Source: Mesostigma viride | Taxonomy: Eukaryota > Streptophyta > Mesostigmatophyceae > Mesostigmatales > Mesostigmataceae | Direction: 5' to 3' | DNA: 58,500 bases | Assembly: GCA_009746045.1 (NCBI GenBank) | Contig: RPFO01000670.1 | Location: 1,410,454-1,468,953 of the forward strand | Shown: piece after piece, positions 21,914 to 33,925 of the stretch | Position numbering within the stretch: the stretch's first letter is position 1 | How the letters are laid out: each line of letters begins with the position of its first letter | The notes under the pieces: generated by a model | The model's input: only the letters and a program-made list of their open reading frames with translations | Database searches by the model: none | Told to the model about the DNA's origin: nothing | Position numbers and translations under genes: made by a program

Positions 21914-23661
21914 ATGGATCCAGTGGGTGGAGATATGTCGCCTATACCTACCAATAATAATAATAATACTACTACTAATAACATTAACAATAACAATACT
22001 CGTGGTAACCGACGGGACTCCTTGGAAACGGTACACCATCTCACTCCTCAAGGTATTCTGCGTACCTCACCGCCTTCTCCTGTTGCTGGTGGTCGCCGTC
22101 GTCCCTCAATTACCCCACCTACCTATGAACAACGTATTTCCCAAGTCAGATTTAGTGAGGAACCTTCTTTCGTTGTGAACCAGGCCCCTGCCCCTTCTGC
22201 AACCTTGGCTCACCCCTCCAGCAGGTCCTCACACACTAACAATGCTCCTAGGCCTCCTTCCCACCCTGTGCCTTCAATGCCTGCTATTAACACGGGTCGT
22301 ACCTCGGCCCCTGTCGGCCCTTCTGGGCGCCCTAGTGCAGTCCCCTTTTTCCCACCTGCTTCCTGGTCCTACCCTGAGACGGCCTATGAGGCTGCCCAGG
22401 TTCCTACCCGTGTGGCTGATTTAGAAGTTAATAATGATTTCAGTACCATGCCCCTAGATGATAGGAATTATGATCATTTTGCCTATTCCTCTCTTCGTGA
22501 GCAATATACTGTCCCCTTCTCCTATGGGCACCATCCGGAAACGGTGGCTCCCTCTAGACCCCTACCCAAGACTTTTCCTATCCCTTCCTTCTATCCCGCT
22601 TATGTAGCAGTGGAAGATAGTGGCCCTATGGGAAAAACTGATTCTTCTAATCCCCCTAAGCCTCCTGCTCTTCCCCTCTTTGCCAACCTTCCTAAGCTGG
22701 ATGTCAAGTCTACCCCTCAACAGTTTTTCACCTTCATTATGTTGCTCACCCAGAACACAGAGTCCTGGCAGAACCACAATAGGTGGCGCCTCTCTGATGC
22801 TGTACTAGTTCCTCATTATCTTACTACCTGCATTACTCCTGAACTTGCTAACCTCATCCAGTGTGAGTCTCTTGCCTCTCATGCCTACCCAAACTCTGTA
22901 GCAGAATTGTTCAAGCGTTTAGAGAACCATTTAGTCCCTCCCGATGCAGATTGGCAGGATAGATTATCCTTTGGCACCTTGCAGCAGGGTACCAAGTCCT
23001 TCAAAGAATATATGAAAGAGTTTGATGCTCAGATGGTACGAATTAGGGATTTGTCGGGTGCAGAAGTACGTGCTCGCTTCCTTCAGGGCCTCAGTAGACC
23101 CTTATTGCGTGAAGTCAAGCGCCAGTTCTCTGCCTACCGTTTTACTGACCTGCCCCTCAAGCATGTGCGTCAGCATCTTTTACGAGTAGCAGATTTCTTC
23201 TCCACACCTTCTCTTCCTACCCGTTCCCGTATTAATAATATAAGCCTTACCCCTGAGGAGGAAACTCCTATGTAGAAGAATTAGATATCTGTGTGACTGA
23301 CCTTTCAGCTCTGGATGTCTCTCATATTACCTGCTATCATTGTAAGGAAGTAGGTCACCTTAAACGTGAATGCCCCAAGTTCCTTTCGGGTGCTCCCCCT
23401 CATCCCGACGCTCGCCCTCCTCGTACCCCTCAGCGTGCTCCTATTCGTCCCACTTCAGGACGCATTCCTTCAGCTACCCCTAGTAGGCTGAATGCTGTGC
23501 AGACAGGATCCCCAGGGTTCCCCTATGATAATCAGGCTCCCGCACCCTCTTCAATCCCTCGTGACCCTCCAGCAGTGGCTTTTCCGCCAGGGTCTTCTTC
23601 GGGGTTCGTTCCTATGGATTTGGGGGGGAGGGGGAACAGTAGGCCTGTCAGCCGGGGGTAA
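21914..23661 (+). pseudogene. gag: gag (inner copy), with a one-base deletion before the zinc knuckle
   Basis: ATG at 21914. The Gag core is intact, but near 23262 GAGGAGGAAAC replaces the outer copy's GAGGAGGAGAAC, so the frame stops at 23275. The rest continues in the next frame: the CCHC knuckle CYHCKEVGHLKREC (C-x2-C-x4-H-x4-C) and a Pro-rich tail, ending 23661. The poly-Asn codon run differs slightly from the outer copy. The tail of gag overlaps the start of the pol frame around a run of seven G (about 23621). Confidence 0.9.
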
Positions 23662-26179
23662 CCTGGACAGGTCCTTAGATAGTACCCCAGATATTAATTT
23701 TTGCTTGCCTGTTTTTATAACCTCTGTAGGAGCTGAATCATCCCTACCACTACGTGTGCGTCCTCTTATGTTCTTGAATGGTGGTTTAACCGTCCCTCAC
23801 ACTGTTGTAGACCCCTTCTTGCATGCTGATGAACTCTTGAATGTCTCTGTGTTGGTAGATAGCGGTGCGGCTAGCTCCTTTGTGAGCGAGGCCCTAGTTA
23901 GACGTTTAGGACTAGTCCCTACCCCTCACACCAAACCCGTTACTGTTCATTATGCTGATGGTCGCACCAGTCATTCCCCGGGTACGGTGTCCCTTCCCAT
24001 GGTTATACAAGGACGTACTGTCAACCTGACGGCCACTATAGGCCCTATCACTACCGCTGATGTATTACTAGGATTAGATTGGCACCAGGATAATAAGATT
24101 ACTATTAATTATGATACCATGGTCATTTGGTTTCCAGATAGCTCTTACTGGGTACCTGAACGTCATTATAGATTGGAAAATTTATCCTTGGTAGATATTA
24201 CTCCTCCTACACCTGTTGATCCTCCTGTAAGACCTATACCTGAAGTAATAATGTCAAATGACGAATTACGTTCTGAATTAAAGCAAAATGGATACCTATT
24301 ATGTATGTTCCTTCAGTTAGAAGTACAACAGATACCTATCACTAACAATAGTGTGGATATAGATGTAAATACAGTGGATACAATAGGAGTAGGATTTACT
24401 GAAAATGAAATAGTAAGATACATGGCTGTGATAGATTCCTCAAAAGTATTTGAAGAAAAGACTCCTTCTTATCCTCCTCCTCGTTCTGTTTTACACCGTG
24501 TAGTTATCAAGGACGGTGCAGTTCCTACGCACTCTCCGATGTATAGAATGGGCCCTACCGAGTTAAAGGAACTAAAACAGATTTTAGTGTCATTATTAGA
24601 AGCAGGATTGATAGAGCCTAGTAACTCCCCCTACTCAGCTGGTGTCCTGTTAGTTCCTAAGCCAAATGGCAAGTTTCGCCTAGTTACTGATTATAGGAAG
24701 TTGAATGATATTACTGTGAAATCTAAATACCCTCTACCTCGTATTGACGATATATTTAATAAGGTTAAAGGTTCCACTTGTTTCACAGTACTGGATTGTG
24801 CGGATGGTTTTTGGCAGTTGCGGATAGCTCCTGAGGATTGCCATAAAACCGCCTTTGCTACCCCTTTTGGTCATTACCAGTTTAGAGTAGCGGCTATGGG
24901 ACTCTGTAACTCGCCTGCCTCTTTTCAAATGTTAATGAATGAAGTGCTTAGACCTGTTATGGGAAATTCTCATCTTCCTCAGGTGTCCTCTGATCTAAAG
25001 GATCCCTCCTTCTCCTCTGTTTCTTTATCTGAGCATGACCGTTCTTGTGCTCAAGCTTACTTAGATGATATTCTTATTTACTCTCCTGATTTTGAAACGC
25101 ACCTACGTGATTTAAAGAAAGTATTAGAAATAATGGCTGAAAATTCTTTGTGGGCGCGCCGTGCTAAAGTGCGTTCGGGTAGGAGTGTCCCATTTTTAGG
25201 GCACGTTCTGTCAGATGCCGGGGTCGCTACCGACCCGGATAAAACTAAGTCAATTCAGGAATGGCCTACTCCTACCGACGTTAAAGGTGTACGTAGTTTC
25301 CTAGGAATTGCTTCTTACTATAGGCGTTTTATCCCGCGTTTCGCCACTATAGCAGCCCCTATTAATCATTTATTAAAGAAGGATATCCCCTTTGTTTGGA
25401 GTAGTGAGTGTCAGTCTGCTTTTCAGTGCCTAAAATCCCTACTCCTTTCCCCTCCTGTACTCATCCTACCGGATACTACTAAACCCTTTGTTGTGGCTAC
25501 AGATGCTAGTAAAGTAGCTATAGGTGGTGTCCTTCTCCAGGATCAGGGTCAGGGCTTACAGCCAATTGAATATATCTCTAGGACAATGCTCCCTGCGGAG
25601 CGTAACTATCCCGTCCACCAGCAGGAACTCTTAGCGGTGGTGTATTGTTGCCACGCGTGGCAGCACTTCCTTAAAGGTGCTCAATTTGATGTCTGCCTGA
25701 ATGAACCCTGTGAGCTAGATCCTTATAGGTTAGTTATCCAAACGGATCATCGTCCCCTTACCCATCTTCTCTCCCAACCCAACCTTACCCCTCGGCAAGC
25801 GCGCTGGATGGAATTTTTAGCACAGTTTTCCCCTTTTAAACTTCAGTATGTCAAGGGTGTAGATAACATAGTACCAGATGCACTCTCTCGTCGTGCAGAC
25901 TATTCCTTCTTCGAGGACCTTGATGTTCTCAATATTACTCTAGTTCCTACTACTATGGGTGTAACCCCTTATGGTGAACTACCTGATGATGATTCCTATG
26001 CCTACCTCTTTCATACAGCTGTTCGCATGCCTGATCTCCTTTCTCACGTAGGACTCTCTCTCCCGTGTGAGGCCCTTCCTGTGGCCTCGGTGGGGGGGGA
26101 GGGGAAAAATAAAATTTCTATACCGCTTAGCCATATAGCGACTAGGTCAGGAAAGTCTTATGAAAACGTAGTCCCCTAG
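23630..26179 (+). CDS. pol: pol, part 1: aspartic protease, reverse transcriptase, RNase H (inner copy)
   Basis: Open frame to 26179; it has no start of its own and is probably reached by frameshift from gag. Protease has VLVDSGAASSFV (DSG active site). RT has LVPKPNGKFRLVTDYRKLN, FTVLDCADGFWQLRI (catalytic Asp), FRVAAMGLCNSPASF and AYLDDILIYS (catalytic DD). About 30 extra residues rich in Ser, Asp and His lie between MNEVLRPVMG and AYLDD, longer than usual for Ty3/gypsy RT. RNase H has VVATDASKVAIGGVLL, QQELLAVVY and TDHRPL. After RNase H one C is missing relative to the outer copy (CCCC against CCCCC near 26172), so the frame ends before integrase. Confidence 0.93.
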   Translation, partial: GGTVGLSAGGNLDRSLDSTPDINFCLPVFITSVGAESSLPLRVRPLMFLNGGLTVPHTVVDPFLHADELLNVSVLVDSGAASSFVSEALVRRLGLVPTPHTKPVTVHYADGRTSHSPGTVSLPMVIQGRTVNLTATIGPITTADVLLGLDWHQDNKITINYDTMVIWFPDSSYWVPERHYRLENLSLVDITPPTPVDPPVRPIPEVIMSNDELRSELKQNGYLLCMFLQLEVQQIPITNNSVDIDVNTVDTIGVGFTENEIVRYMAVIDSSKVFEEKTPSYPPPRSVLHRVVIKDGAVPTHSPMYRMGPTELKELKQILVSLLEAGLIEPSNSPYSAGVLLVPKPNGKFRLVTDYRKLNDITVKSKYPLPRIDDIFNKVKGSTCFTVLDCADGFWQLRIAPEDCHKTAFATPFGHYQFRVAAMGLCNSPASFQMLMNEVLRPVMGNSHLPQVSSDLKDPSFSSVSLSEHDRSCAQAYLDDILIYSPDFETHLRDLKKVLEIMAENSLWARRAKVRSGRSVPFLGHVLSDAGVATDPDKTKSIQEWPTPTDVKGVRSFLGIASYYRRFIPRFATIAAPINHLLKKDIPFVWSSECQSAFQCLKSLLLSPPVLILPDTTKPFVVATDASKVAIGGVLLQDQGQGLQPIEYISRTMLPAERNYPVHQQELLAVVYCCHAWQHFLKGAQFDVCLNEPCELDPYRLVIQTDHRPLTHLLSQPNLTPRQARWMEFLAQFSPFKLQYVKGVDNIVPDALSRRADYSFFEDLDVLNITLVPTTMGVTPYGELPDDDSYAYLFHTAVRMPDLLSHVGLSLPCEALPVASVGGEGKNKISIPLSHIATRSGKSYENVVP

Positions 26180-26247
26180 GACCTCCCCTTCTCTTCGGCA
26201 AGGCGGTAGGAGATCTCTTTAAACCTGTTCTGGATACTTCTGTAGCG

Positions 26248-27774
26248 ATGCCTACCTCTGATCTTGAACGCCTTATTAGTAGATTTACGGCCACTGAGCC
26301 GGAAGCATTAGCTGCCATTGCTGCACATCCCCAACAATTAGGCAAGCACCCTTGTAAATTTGTAGGTGGGTTTTTATATGTGCAGATAGCAGATTCTCCC
26401 CCTCAATGGCGCCTGTATGTCCCTCCTATCTGTCGCTCCTCCTTGCTCTTTGAGTTGCATGACTTAGCTGCTCACCAGGGTGGTAAACGGGTACGGGACC
26501 TAGTAGCCCGCTCTTATTACTGGCCTTCCCTTTATAAGGATGTGGATGAGTATGTTAGAACTTGTCAATCTTGCCAGGAAATGAAACCCAATAATGTAGG
26601 ACAGATAGCAGAACCTAGGACCTTGCCTGACCCTATCATGCCTTGGGATTCTATCATGATGGATTTTGTAGGACCTTTTAGAAAGAATGATAGGGGCAAT
26701 GCCCAAATCCTTGTGTTCATAGATCGTTTTACTCGTATGTGCCATCTTGTGCCGTGTCCTTTAGAACTCACCGCACGTGATTGCGCACGCCTATACCTCA
26801 ATAATGTATATAGATATCATGGATTGAGTAGGCAGTTTATTAGTGATAAGGATAAATTATTTACCTCAGATTTTTGGCAGCAGTTTTTCGCTGCCATCGG
26901 TACCAAGGTTACCTACGGTACTGCCTACCACTCCTCCTCCTCTCATTTAGTAGAGCGTCTTAATAGAGTAGTAGAAGAAGCGCTTAGGCACTATGTTAAT
27001 GGCTCGGGTAGTGATTGGGAGGATTATTTATGTTTGGTAGAGTTCTCCCTCAACAATTGTCCCCAAGCTGCGCATGGATATACGCCCTTCTTCTTAGATA
27101 CTGGGAGACAGCCCCTTACCCCTACCTCTCTCTTAGCTAGTCCTCTACGGGACAAGGATGATGTGTCCCGAGATACTGTAGAAGGTGTACAGTCCTTACT
27201 AGATAGAATGAAAACTGCTCATGACCACGCGATCTCAGGGTATCAAAAAGCTCAGGCTAAGTACCTTGCTAGGTTGCGTGCCTCCTTAGATAGACGAGCA
27301 CCTGAGATAGAAGTAGGAGATCTAGTATTAGTAGAAGGCCCCCGTGTTGGCCGTTTTGCTCATAAGTTTGAAGCAGAACTGAAGGTCAAACTTAGGCCTG
27401 CCTTCTTAGGACCCTTCCATGTGTTGTCTAGGGTAGGAAATTTCTTGTATAAGGTCGATATCCCTACCTCTTGGCAAACGCATTCAAACACCTTCCATAG
27501 GAGCCAGCTTAAACTGTACCACCCTAGTACGTTCGCTGGCAGGGAGTTAGCGCCTGCCCCTTTAGAGCATAATCCTGACACTGGGGAAGTAGAAGACGAA
27601 GTAGAAAGCATCGTGGCCCATCGAGATATCAAAAAGGGCCGCGGTACCCAGCGTCAGTATAAAGTGAAGTGGATGTATGCTCGTAGTGAAGTAGATAAGG
27701 TTTGGTATACGGAGAGTGAGCTAGATGGGTGTAGTCGCCTGCTGCAGGAATATAAAACCCTGCACAAGCTCTAG
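26248..27774 (+). CDS. pol: pol, part 2: integrase with C-terminal chromodomain (inner copy)
   Basis: 508 residues from an internal ATG; the frame is open from further upstream. It has an HHCC zinc region (LHDLAAHQGG, then CQSCQEM), catalytic Asp in DSIMMDFVGPF, Asp in ISDKDKLFTSDFW, and Glu in HLVERLNRVVEEAL (DDE triad). The C-terminus has VESIVAHRDIKKGRG, QYKVKWMYARSEVDKVWYT and ESEL, a chromodomain-like pattern known from chromoviruses, where it can guide integration to chromatin. Identical in the outer copy. Confidence 0.93.
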   Translation: MPTSDLERLISRFTATEPEALAAIAAHPQQLGKHPCKFVGGFLYVQIADSPPQWRLYVPPICRSSLLFELHDLAAHQGGKRVRDLVARSYYWPSLYKDVDEYVRTCQSCQEMKPNNVGQIAEPRTLPDPIMPWDSIMMDFVGPFRKNDRGNAQILVFIDRFTRMCHLVPCPLELTARDCARLYLNNVYRYHGLSRQFISDKDKLFTSDFWQQFFAAIGTKVTYGTAYHSSSSHLVERLNRVVEEALRHYVNGSGSDWEDYLCLVEFSLNNCPQAAHGYTPFFLDTGRQPLTPTSLLASPLRDKDDVSRDTVEGVQSLLDRMKTAHDHAISGYQKAQAKYLARLRASLDRRAPEIEVGDLVLVEGPRVGRFAHKFEAELKVKLRPAFLGPFHVLSRVGNFLYKVDIPTSWQTHSNTFHRSQLKLYHPSTFAGRELAPAPLEHNPDTGEVEDEVESIVAHRDIKKGRGTQRQYKVKWMYARSEVDKVWYTESELDGCSRLLQEYKTLHKL

Positions 27775-27819
27775 TCGTAGGCCTTCTCCTCTCTTATGTT
27801 ATGTCTGCTGTCGACGGGT

Positions 27820-27853
27820 GGTTGGTTGTCCCCTCCCCTCCGCAGCCGTCATG
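27820..27853 (+). promoter_or_regulatory. Possible 3' splice site just before the 3' ORF (inner copy)
   Basis: A pyrimidine-rich stretch (TTGTCCCCTCCCCTCCGCAG) ends in CAG 5 bases before the ATG at 27851. This would suit a spliced subgenomic mRNA. The same sequence precedes the outer-copy ORF. Confidence 0.4.
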
Positions 27854-28752
27854 ACAGAGCCTACCCCTCCGGCTGAGAGCCCGCTGCCGTCCCTGCCCCT
27901 ACCGGACCCTGAGCTGTATTTCGAGGCCCTTCCGGGCCGTTGGGTGTCGCGATCATGTTACCGGGGTGGCGTTGTGCAGCCGGCCCTTCAGGCCCAACAT
28001 GCGAGCTTAGTCAGGGCGGCCCTCTTCGGGGTCACGTGGTATGGTCCTTCCCCTGATGAGCCGCACCAGCTTGTCCTGCACGGTTTCGATGATGCCGGAC
28101 ACTGTTTGTTGGGGTGTGGTTCCAGCTGTCCCGCCTTGGGGCAGATAGATGCGGTTCTCCGGTGTTGCCGTGTGTTCTCCTACCTCTCCACTCCTGTGGG
28201 CCGTACCTGCCTACGGGAGGTGTTCCCGTGGCTTCCAGCTGAGGGTGATGCTGAGGTAGACGAGAACCCCTGCGACCTTTTACGGGCCGTAGAGTTCATG
28301 GAGATAGCTGATCAGTCGGCGGGACTAGCGGTTAGTGGTCCTACCCCTTCGGGCGCCCCAGCCGAGGTACATTATACTCCAGATTATTCTGCCTCGAGCG
28401 CTGCGTCCGCCTCCTCGGTGTCTGTCCCTCCCTCTCCGGTCCCGTCGTCCCCTCGGTCGACCCGGGATGTCGCAGTGGAGCCTACCCCTTCGGGTTTGCC
28501 TGATCCTCTTTCGGCGACGGTCTCGGCTATGCAGGCTCAGATCCAGTCTTTGACCACGGCGTTTGGGGCCTTCCTTGCGGCCCAGGCGCAGGTCCCGGCC
28601 ACGCCGGCTGGATCCGCGCCCCCTACCCCTTCTGTCGCCCCGGCGACTACGGCTTCGCCCGCGCCCCCGCCTGCGCCCGCGGTCGCTGTGGTTCCGGCGG
28701 CTCCTGCGACTCCTGCTGCCTCTGCGCCTGTTACCGCTCTACCTGCGCCTAC

Positions 28753-29060
28753 ACCGGGAAGGGGTCTGTGACATTTTGTGATATTTTTTTATCACAAAAT
28801 GTCACTTTTGTGACATTTTGTGATAAAAAAATGATAAAACGTGACAAAATGTGACAAAATGTGATAAAACTGTGACAAATTGTGATCGAGACATGTCATG
28901 ATTGTGACAAAACGTGACAAACGTGATAAAACCAGCATATTTTGTGATAACGTCACTATCACAAAATGTCAAAGTGTCACAAAATGTCACAAACCCACAG
29001 AAAAACAAAATGTGACAAGATGATAAATCACAACCACTCAGGGGAAGTGATATATCACAA
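28753..29060 (+). repeat. Left inverted end of the 6.8-kb element
   Basis: Dense GTGACA, GTGATA and TGTCAC words in both orientations, able to form many alternative hairpins (for example 28780-28800 around ATATTTTTTTAT). Confidence 0.8.
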
Positions 29061-32000
29061 AGCACGCATAATGCACATCCGCAGCAAGGAAGTGCGTGCC
29101 GCAGCAGAGACGGAGAAGGAAAAGGCCAAGGTGGGACACGACACGGTGGCAATGCCAGGAGAGACAACACGTGCAGCGGTACGGGGCAAGCGTACTGAAA
29201 GGAACTGACAAAACAAGCTGGAAACACTCTCAGGTGCATGATAAAATGCACCACAATGTCATGAGCCATGGGAGACATGGTTTATTGCAAAAATATCGAC
29301 TGGGATGTTAAGAAAAACACCAATATTGAACATTCAGGGCAATGATCATCACGGTCATCAAGTGTCAACCTCCGACCCATCGCTGGCCAAGCATCCATCG
29401 TGCTGATCAAAGGTAAAATCGTCAATATCTACACTGAATCACAACACTGCATCATGCATCCATTGCTCTGAGCTCACAACACTAGTATGATAAAATGGCA
29501 ACGGGGAGTGAACATATTCAGATGGCATGCAACAACCCGATGAAATGGCACAACTGATCAAATACGAACACAAACTGTATTGATACACACACAAGGAACG
29601 GTGCACTCAAGCATGGCTGTGGGTGGTGTGCAAAATGGACACCCACAATCATCTCACAAATGCAATATAAAATCTGTTGACCGAGAAGTACAACGGGGCT
29701 CAACAGTCCTCGTCATCAAAGTCATCATCCTCATCATCACCGAAACCATCACGAGGGCTGTCCCAGCCACCATTGCTGAAGTAACTGGATGACTCTCTAG
29801 AAACAATCACAGGACACTGTCGAGTGCTACGGCAATGTGACCATTGAAGGCTCAGAGCCTACAAAATCTGCATCCGCATGTGGCCTCTCGCCGTGTTGGA
29901 CTGACGGATGTGCCCGGCCCGACTGTGTTAGGTATATTGCCTGCATGCAAGACAAAAATACATCATCCGGCAAAGCACGCATCGGTACACACAAAAATTT
30001 GTTAGTGAGATGAACGCTACGCGCTGGACGTGCCAACAACTTTGCATGACTTCAGTTCACTTGTATGTAAGGATGCGGGGGAGATCGCAGCAGTTGCGTG
30101 GCTATCTATGAGTACCGGCCTAATTTTAGGACAAAGAAAGGTGAGATACTGGGCCAAGAGAGAGACAGGGGTGCTCGAGAAAAAAAATTGGCCATAGATG
30201 TTCACCTAAATTGTATCTACATGCCTCACAAGTTGTAGGGAACTGCACACCCAGAAATCCTGGAGTCGCAAAGGTTCCCTAACATGCCAAGAGGCCTCAC
30301 AATCTACTTCATTGCAATCTCTGTATGGTTAATACGGCAATAAGAAAGAAACGCCTGAATAGTGCCAAGAAAATGCAAGGCCAATCAACCAACAATATGC
30401 CCCGTTACAGGTAGGATGAACTCTAACGAGGCTGAAGGCTCTACGTCTGCAGTTGACACTAGCAGGAGTCGTTCAGGGTGGGGAGCGGGGGGGAGGGAAT
30501 GAAAAAAAGCTGTGATCTGAGCAAAAAGGATAAATATGCAAAGATGCTACCCATGCAAGGAAGCGAGATATAGTCCAGCAATGGCATGAATGTCAACCAA
30601 GGCTACTGGATTGCAAAGAAGATTCTACCGACAGCGAAGGAATTGGTACAAATAATGCAAACTATTTGTAGCTCAGAGCATCACCAGCGGGCTACAAAAA
30701 AATCATGCACTGAAGCTGGAAGAACAAGGCCAATGGTGGCTGACACGCACAGCACGTTGATAATTTGAGGAATGAGCACTACATAAAGAATGATCACCGT
30801 TGCTCACCATCAAGAATTCGCCGCGCTGGACAGGTGACCAAGAGCTTGTCGCTGCCACATGCGATGGGGCCGCGTGCAAGTCCAACGGTATCAGGCATCA
30901 CAAGTACACGCGCAAAATCGACACCACAATGGCAACACAGATGCACACATACGAATGTATAACGACCGAAAGCATAAACAGAGAATCAGTAGGTTAAGAC
31001 AAGGAAAGTGGCGCAAGAGCAGCCCATGTCATGCAACTCTCAATCTGAACAAGGTTATGCCCTTCATGAAAACTAAATCGGATGTCGTTTGCATAGTCTA
31101 TTGACCTTGTACGAATGAGATAGTGAAACTGCTGCAGCATTCATGGCAAGCACGGCTAACTTGGCATGAAACCGAGCGGCCCATAGCAGCCTTGGCCCTA
31201 GGGCGATACGTGAGAATGCCACGTGCGTACGGCATGCATGTTAAAGTCGATGCAAACTTATTAGAATTTCAGGCGAGGAATTCCTTGCTCACCTCACCTG
31301 GTAAAGAGTGGGCAGCTTCTGGATGTCCGAATGTGCTGTGCCTACCACTGAGCGAACAGATCGATTAAAGCTTTATTCCAGACCATGCCTATGTTTCTCC
31401 CCCGATGGCTGCTTGTAGCCTTGTCCGAGCTCGCTCCTGAATTCATTTAAGACGACGCCCTAATGGCTACATAAATCACGACGGTCATCAGTGAGCCTAT
31501 GCTCCTATTCCAACCACCACGTGCGTTCATACAGAAGCGACATTGCTGGAAATCAAAAGGCACATAATCCCGCCTTGGCTGCGAGCCGATCGCAGCTCCC
31601 TTCCACCTTTCCCACCTGTGCAGCGTGGATAGATGTTCAAGTCAAGTAATTTTTTTTTTCGCGTCGTCTTAACTTCAACTTCAACGGTAACACCCGCGCA
31701 ACCACTGGAATGAGGGCTCGCAATTCGCTAAGTCTCATCAACGTCGCAAAGTCTGGTAACTTGGGGTCATCGCTCTTCCTGTCATCACTCATCAGTGCCA
31801 AATACTATCGTCATCACTGTCGTCATTAGAGGCCCTTTACTATCGTCAGTCACTCGCTTTGTGACGATAACTAACGTACGGTATATTGCATCAGTCGTAC
31901 TTCCCGCCCCCCCCCTGCCCACGTCCCCTTCCGATTTCGCCGCTACTACATATCTCTCCGAGTAGAAGTAGTTTGACATACATGAGGAATAACTGACTGA

Positions 32001-33725
32001 CGAAACCAGTAAAAAGACGACTGACATGACTCTCTAGTATCGCTTGGTTTTGACCGCTTGCTGCTGGCCTGGCATCGTAACTGTTAGCCGTACCGTTCAG
32101 ACTACAGTCGACGGCGGCCCCTAGCTTGGGAGTCTGGAATGAATGGACAATAAATCAATAATCTTTCGCAACAAGCGCAAGTCTGGAATCAACCCGTCAG
32201 GATCCTTGCGCAAAATTCAAATATTGCGCCGAAACCGATGGCGAACGACTAGGTGCATGGACTGAGGCGCACGCAAATCCATTTGGCTACTGTAAGGCTA
32301 GGCAGTATATCCCATGGAAAGCGGGAAAATTTTTTAAATGGCGGCTATGGCGGATTTACGATTTTCACCCGCCTAATCTTCGAGGACTGAGAAAAATTTT
32401 AGCCTATCGAAACCTCCTGCGCGAGACCTTCCTAATGAGCTCTCATTGCGCCACCCATGCGCAGCTTTGACAGACTTATCGTCGCCCTGCCAACTGAGCC
32501 GACGCCTCGACTCCTTCTGAGGCCCAGCACTGTAAACAGGCCATCTTTCCTCAACCGCTGGCGCAATGTTTCCCTCTTTTACCTTGCCTGCCCATGCCCG
32601 CGATTCGAGCTTTCTTGGGTCAATTCTGTGCAGTTACCAGAATTCTAGCCCCACCGCCAATGCAGCCGCCCCTTTGGCTGTTGAGTGATGTCCAACTGGC
32701 ACGATGGAAAGGCCTCCATCACATTGGCGCCCTCTCCAGTGGCCCACATGTACCGACGAGACCTGCATCTCGAGCTCCTCGGCCCACACGCTGCAGCTGT
32801 CACCACGCGAGACGCCCTGAGACTCTCGGCATCATTTTCCCATGCAATATCACGCCCTCGATTCGCAGCAAGGTCTTCACCTACCGGCTACCACCATACC
32901 GGCCATGAGCCCTTGCTGCACCACTGCACCACACGAAGTGTGCGGCCCTGAATTAAGTTAAGTACACGGCAGGACTAGGAACCCCCCGAAATTACATCAG
33001 GATCTCCAATGGCCTTGGCGTCACATCTTGCGAACGTTGTCACTGTTGGCAGTTGCTGGTTGCTGTTGGTTGTTGCATGGTGAGGGTTTCAGATGTTCTC
33101 GGAACAGCTGGTCCCATGTTGCTATGCATGCAGTTACTCTTGCCATTATGTGTGTCCATGTGCCTCCAACCATCCCGCCACAATGCCAGCACCCTCCACC
33201 CTGCTAATCCCCACTCGCCCCACTCCCCTGCCTGTTCCATACCCACCCCACCCACAAAGATACATTACGGACATCCACATGCCGCTATCCATCCCCCCCT
33301 GACTACGGACCACTCTCGCCCCCACCCTGAGGTCCCCCACAACACCGTAACACCGCCCTCCTCCCCAAACCATACACTGCCCTCCTCCCCAAACCATACG
33401 CTGACCCACCCGACCATCCACCTTGAGTCCCCCTAGCCAACCTATGTGACTACCACCCTTCCGTATTACCTCCACCACATTCCACACCAACATCGCAAAC
33501 CATCCACTAAACCAACCACCCGCCCCACAACGAGGTTCCCCTACACCACTGCACCCCGCCCAGTGACCCCACCCCCCGCTGCCCTAATATACGATGACTC
33601 CACCCCACCATCCACATGAACCATAACCAACCCCGCCCACCCCGGCCTCCGGGGCAACCAACCCCTTGTCCACTCAACCATAACTGACCCTGCTGCATAG
33701 ACCATCGCCAAGCCCGCCTACGTAC
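29061..33725. other. Interior of the 6.8-kb element, no gene recognised
   Basis: Short frames only (under 110 residues), none with a recognisable motif. GC content is mixed. At 33170-33720 the plus strand is CCA/CCC-rich. I see no transposase, helicase or polymerase signature. Confidence 0.5.
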
Positions 33726-33925
33726 CATTAATTAATTAATTAATTAGGAACATAACTCCGTTGGGAGTATATGTAGCACATAGCCCTGAGAAGGGGCATA
33801 TGGCCTTTAATACACTCTTGGCTACTTCTTGCAGGTGGGGGAATGTAAACTGCCACCTGCTCTGGGTGCACGAAGTGCACCTGCCCACCACTGTATTCAG
33901 GCACCTACGTACCATAGGCAAGCCA
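33726..33925 (-). repeat. Dispersed retroelement 3' end with (TTAA)n tail, copy in the 6.8-kb element
   Basis: On the minus strand: GGTGCACTTCGTGCACCCAG, GCCCCTTCTCAGGG, CTCCCAACGGAG, then a TTAATTAATTAATTAA tail at 33727-33747. It matches 17059-17215 and 48430-48540. Confidence 0.6.
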
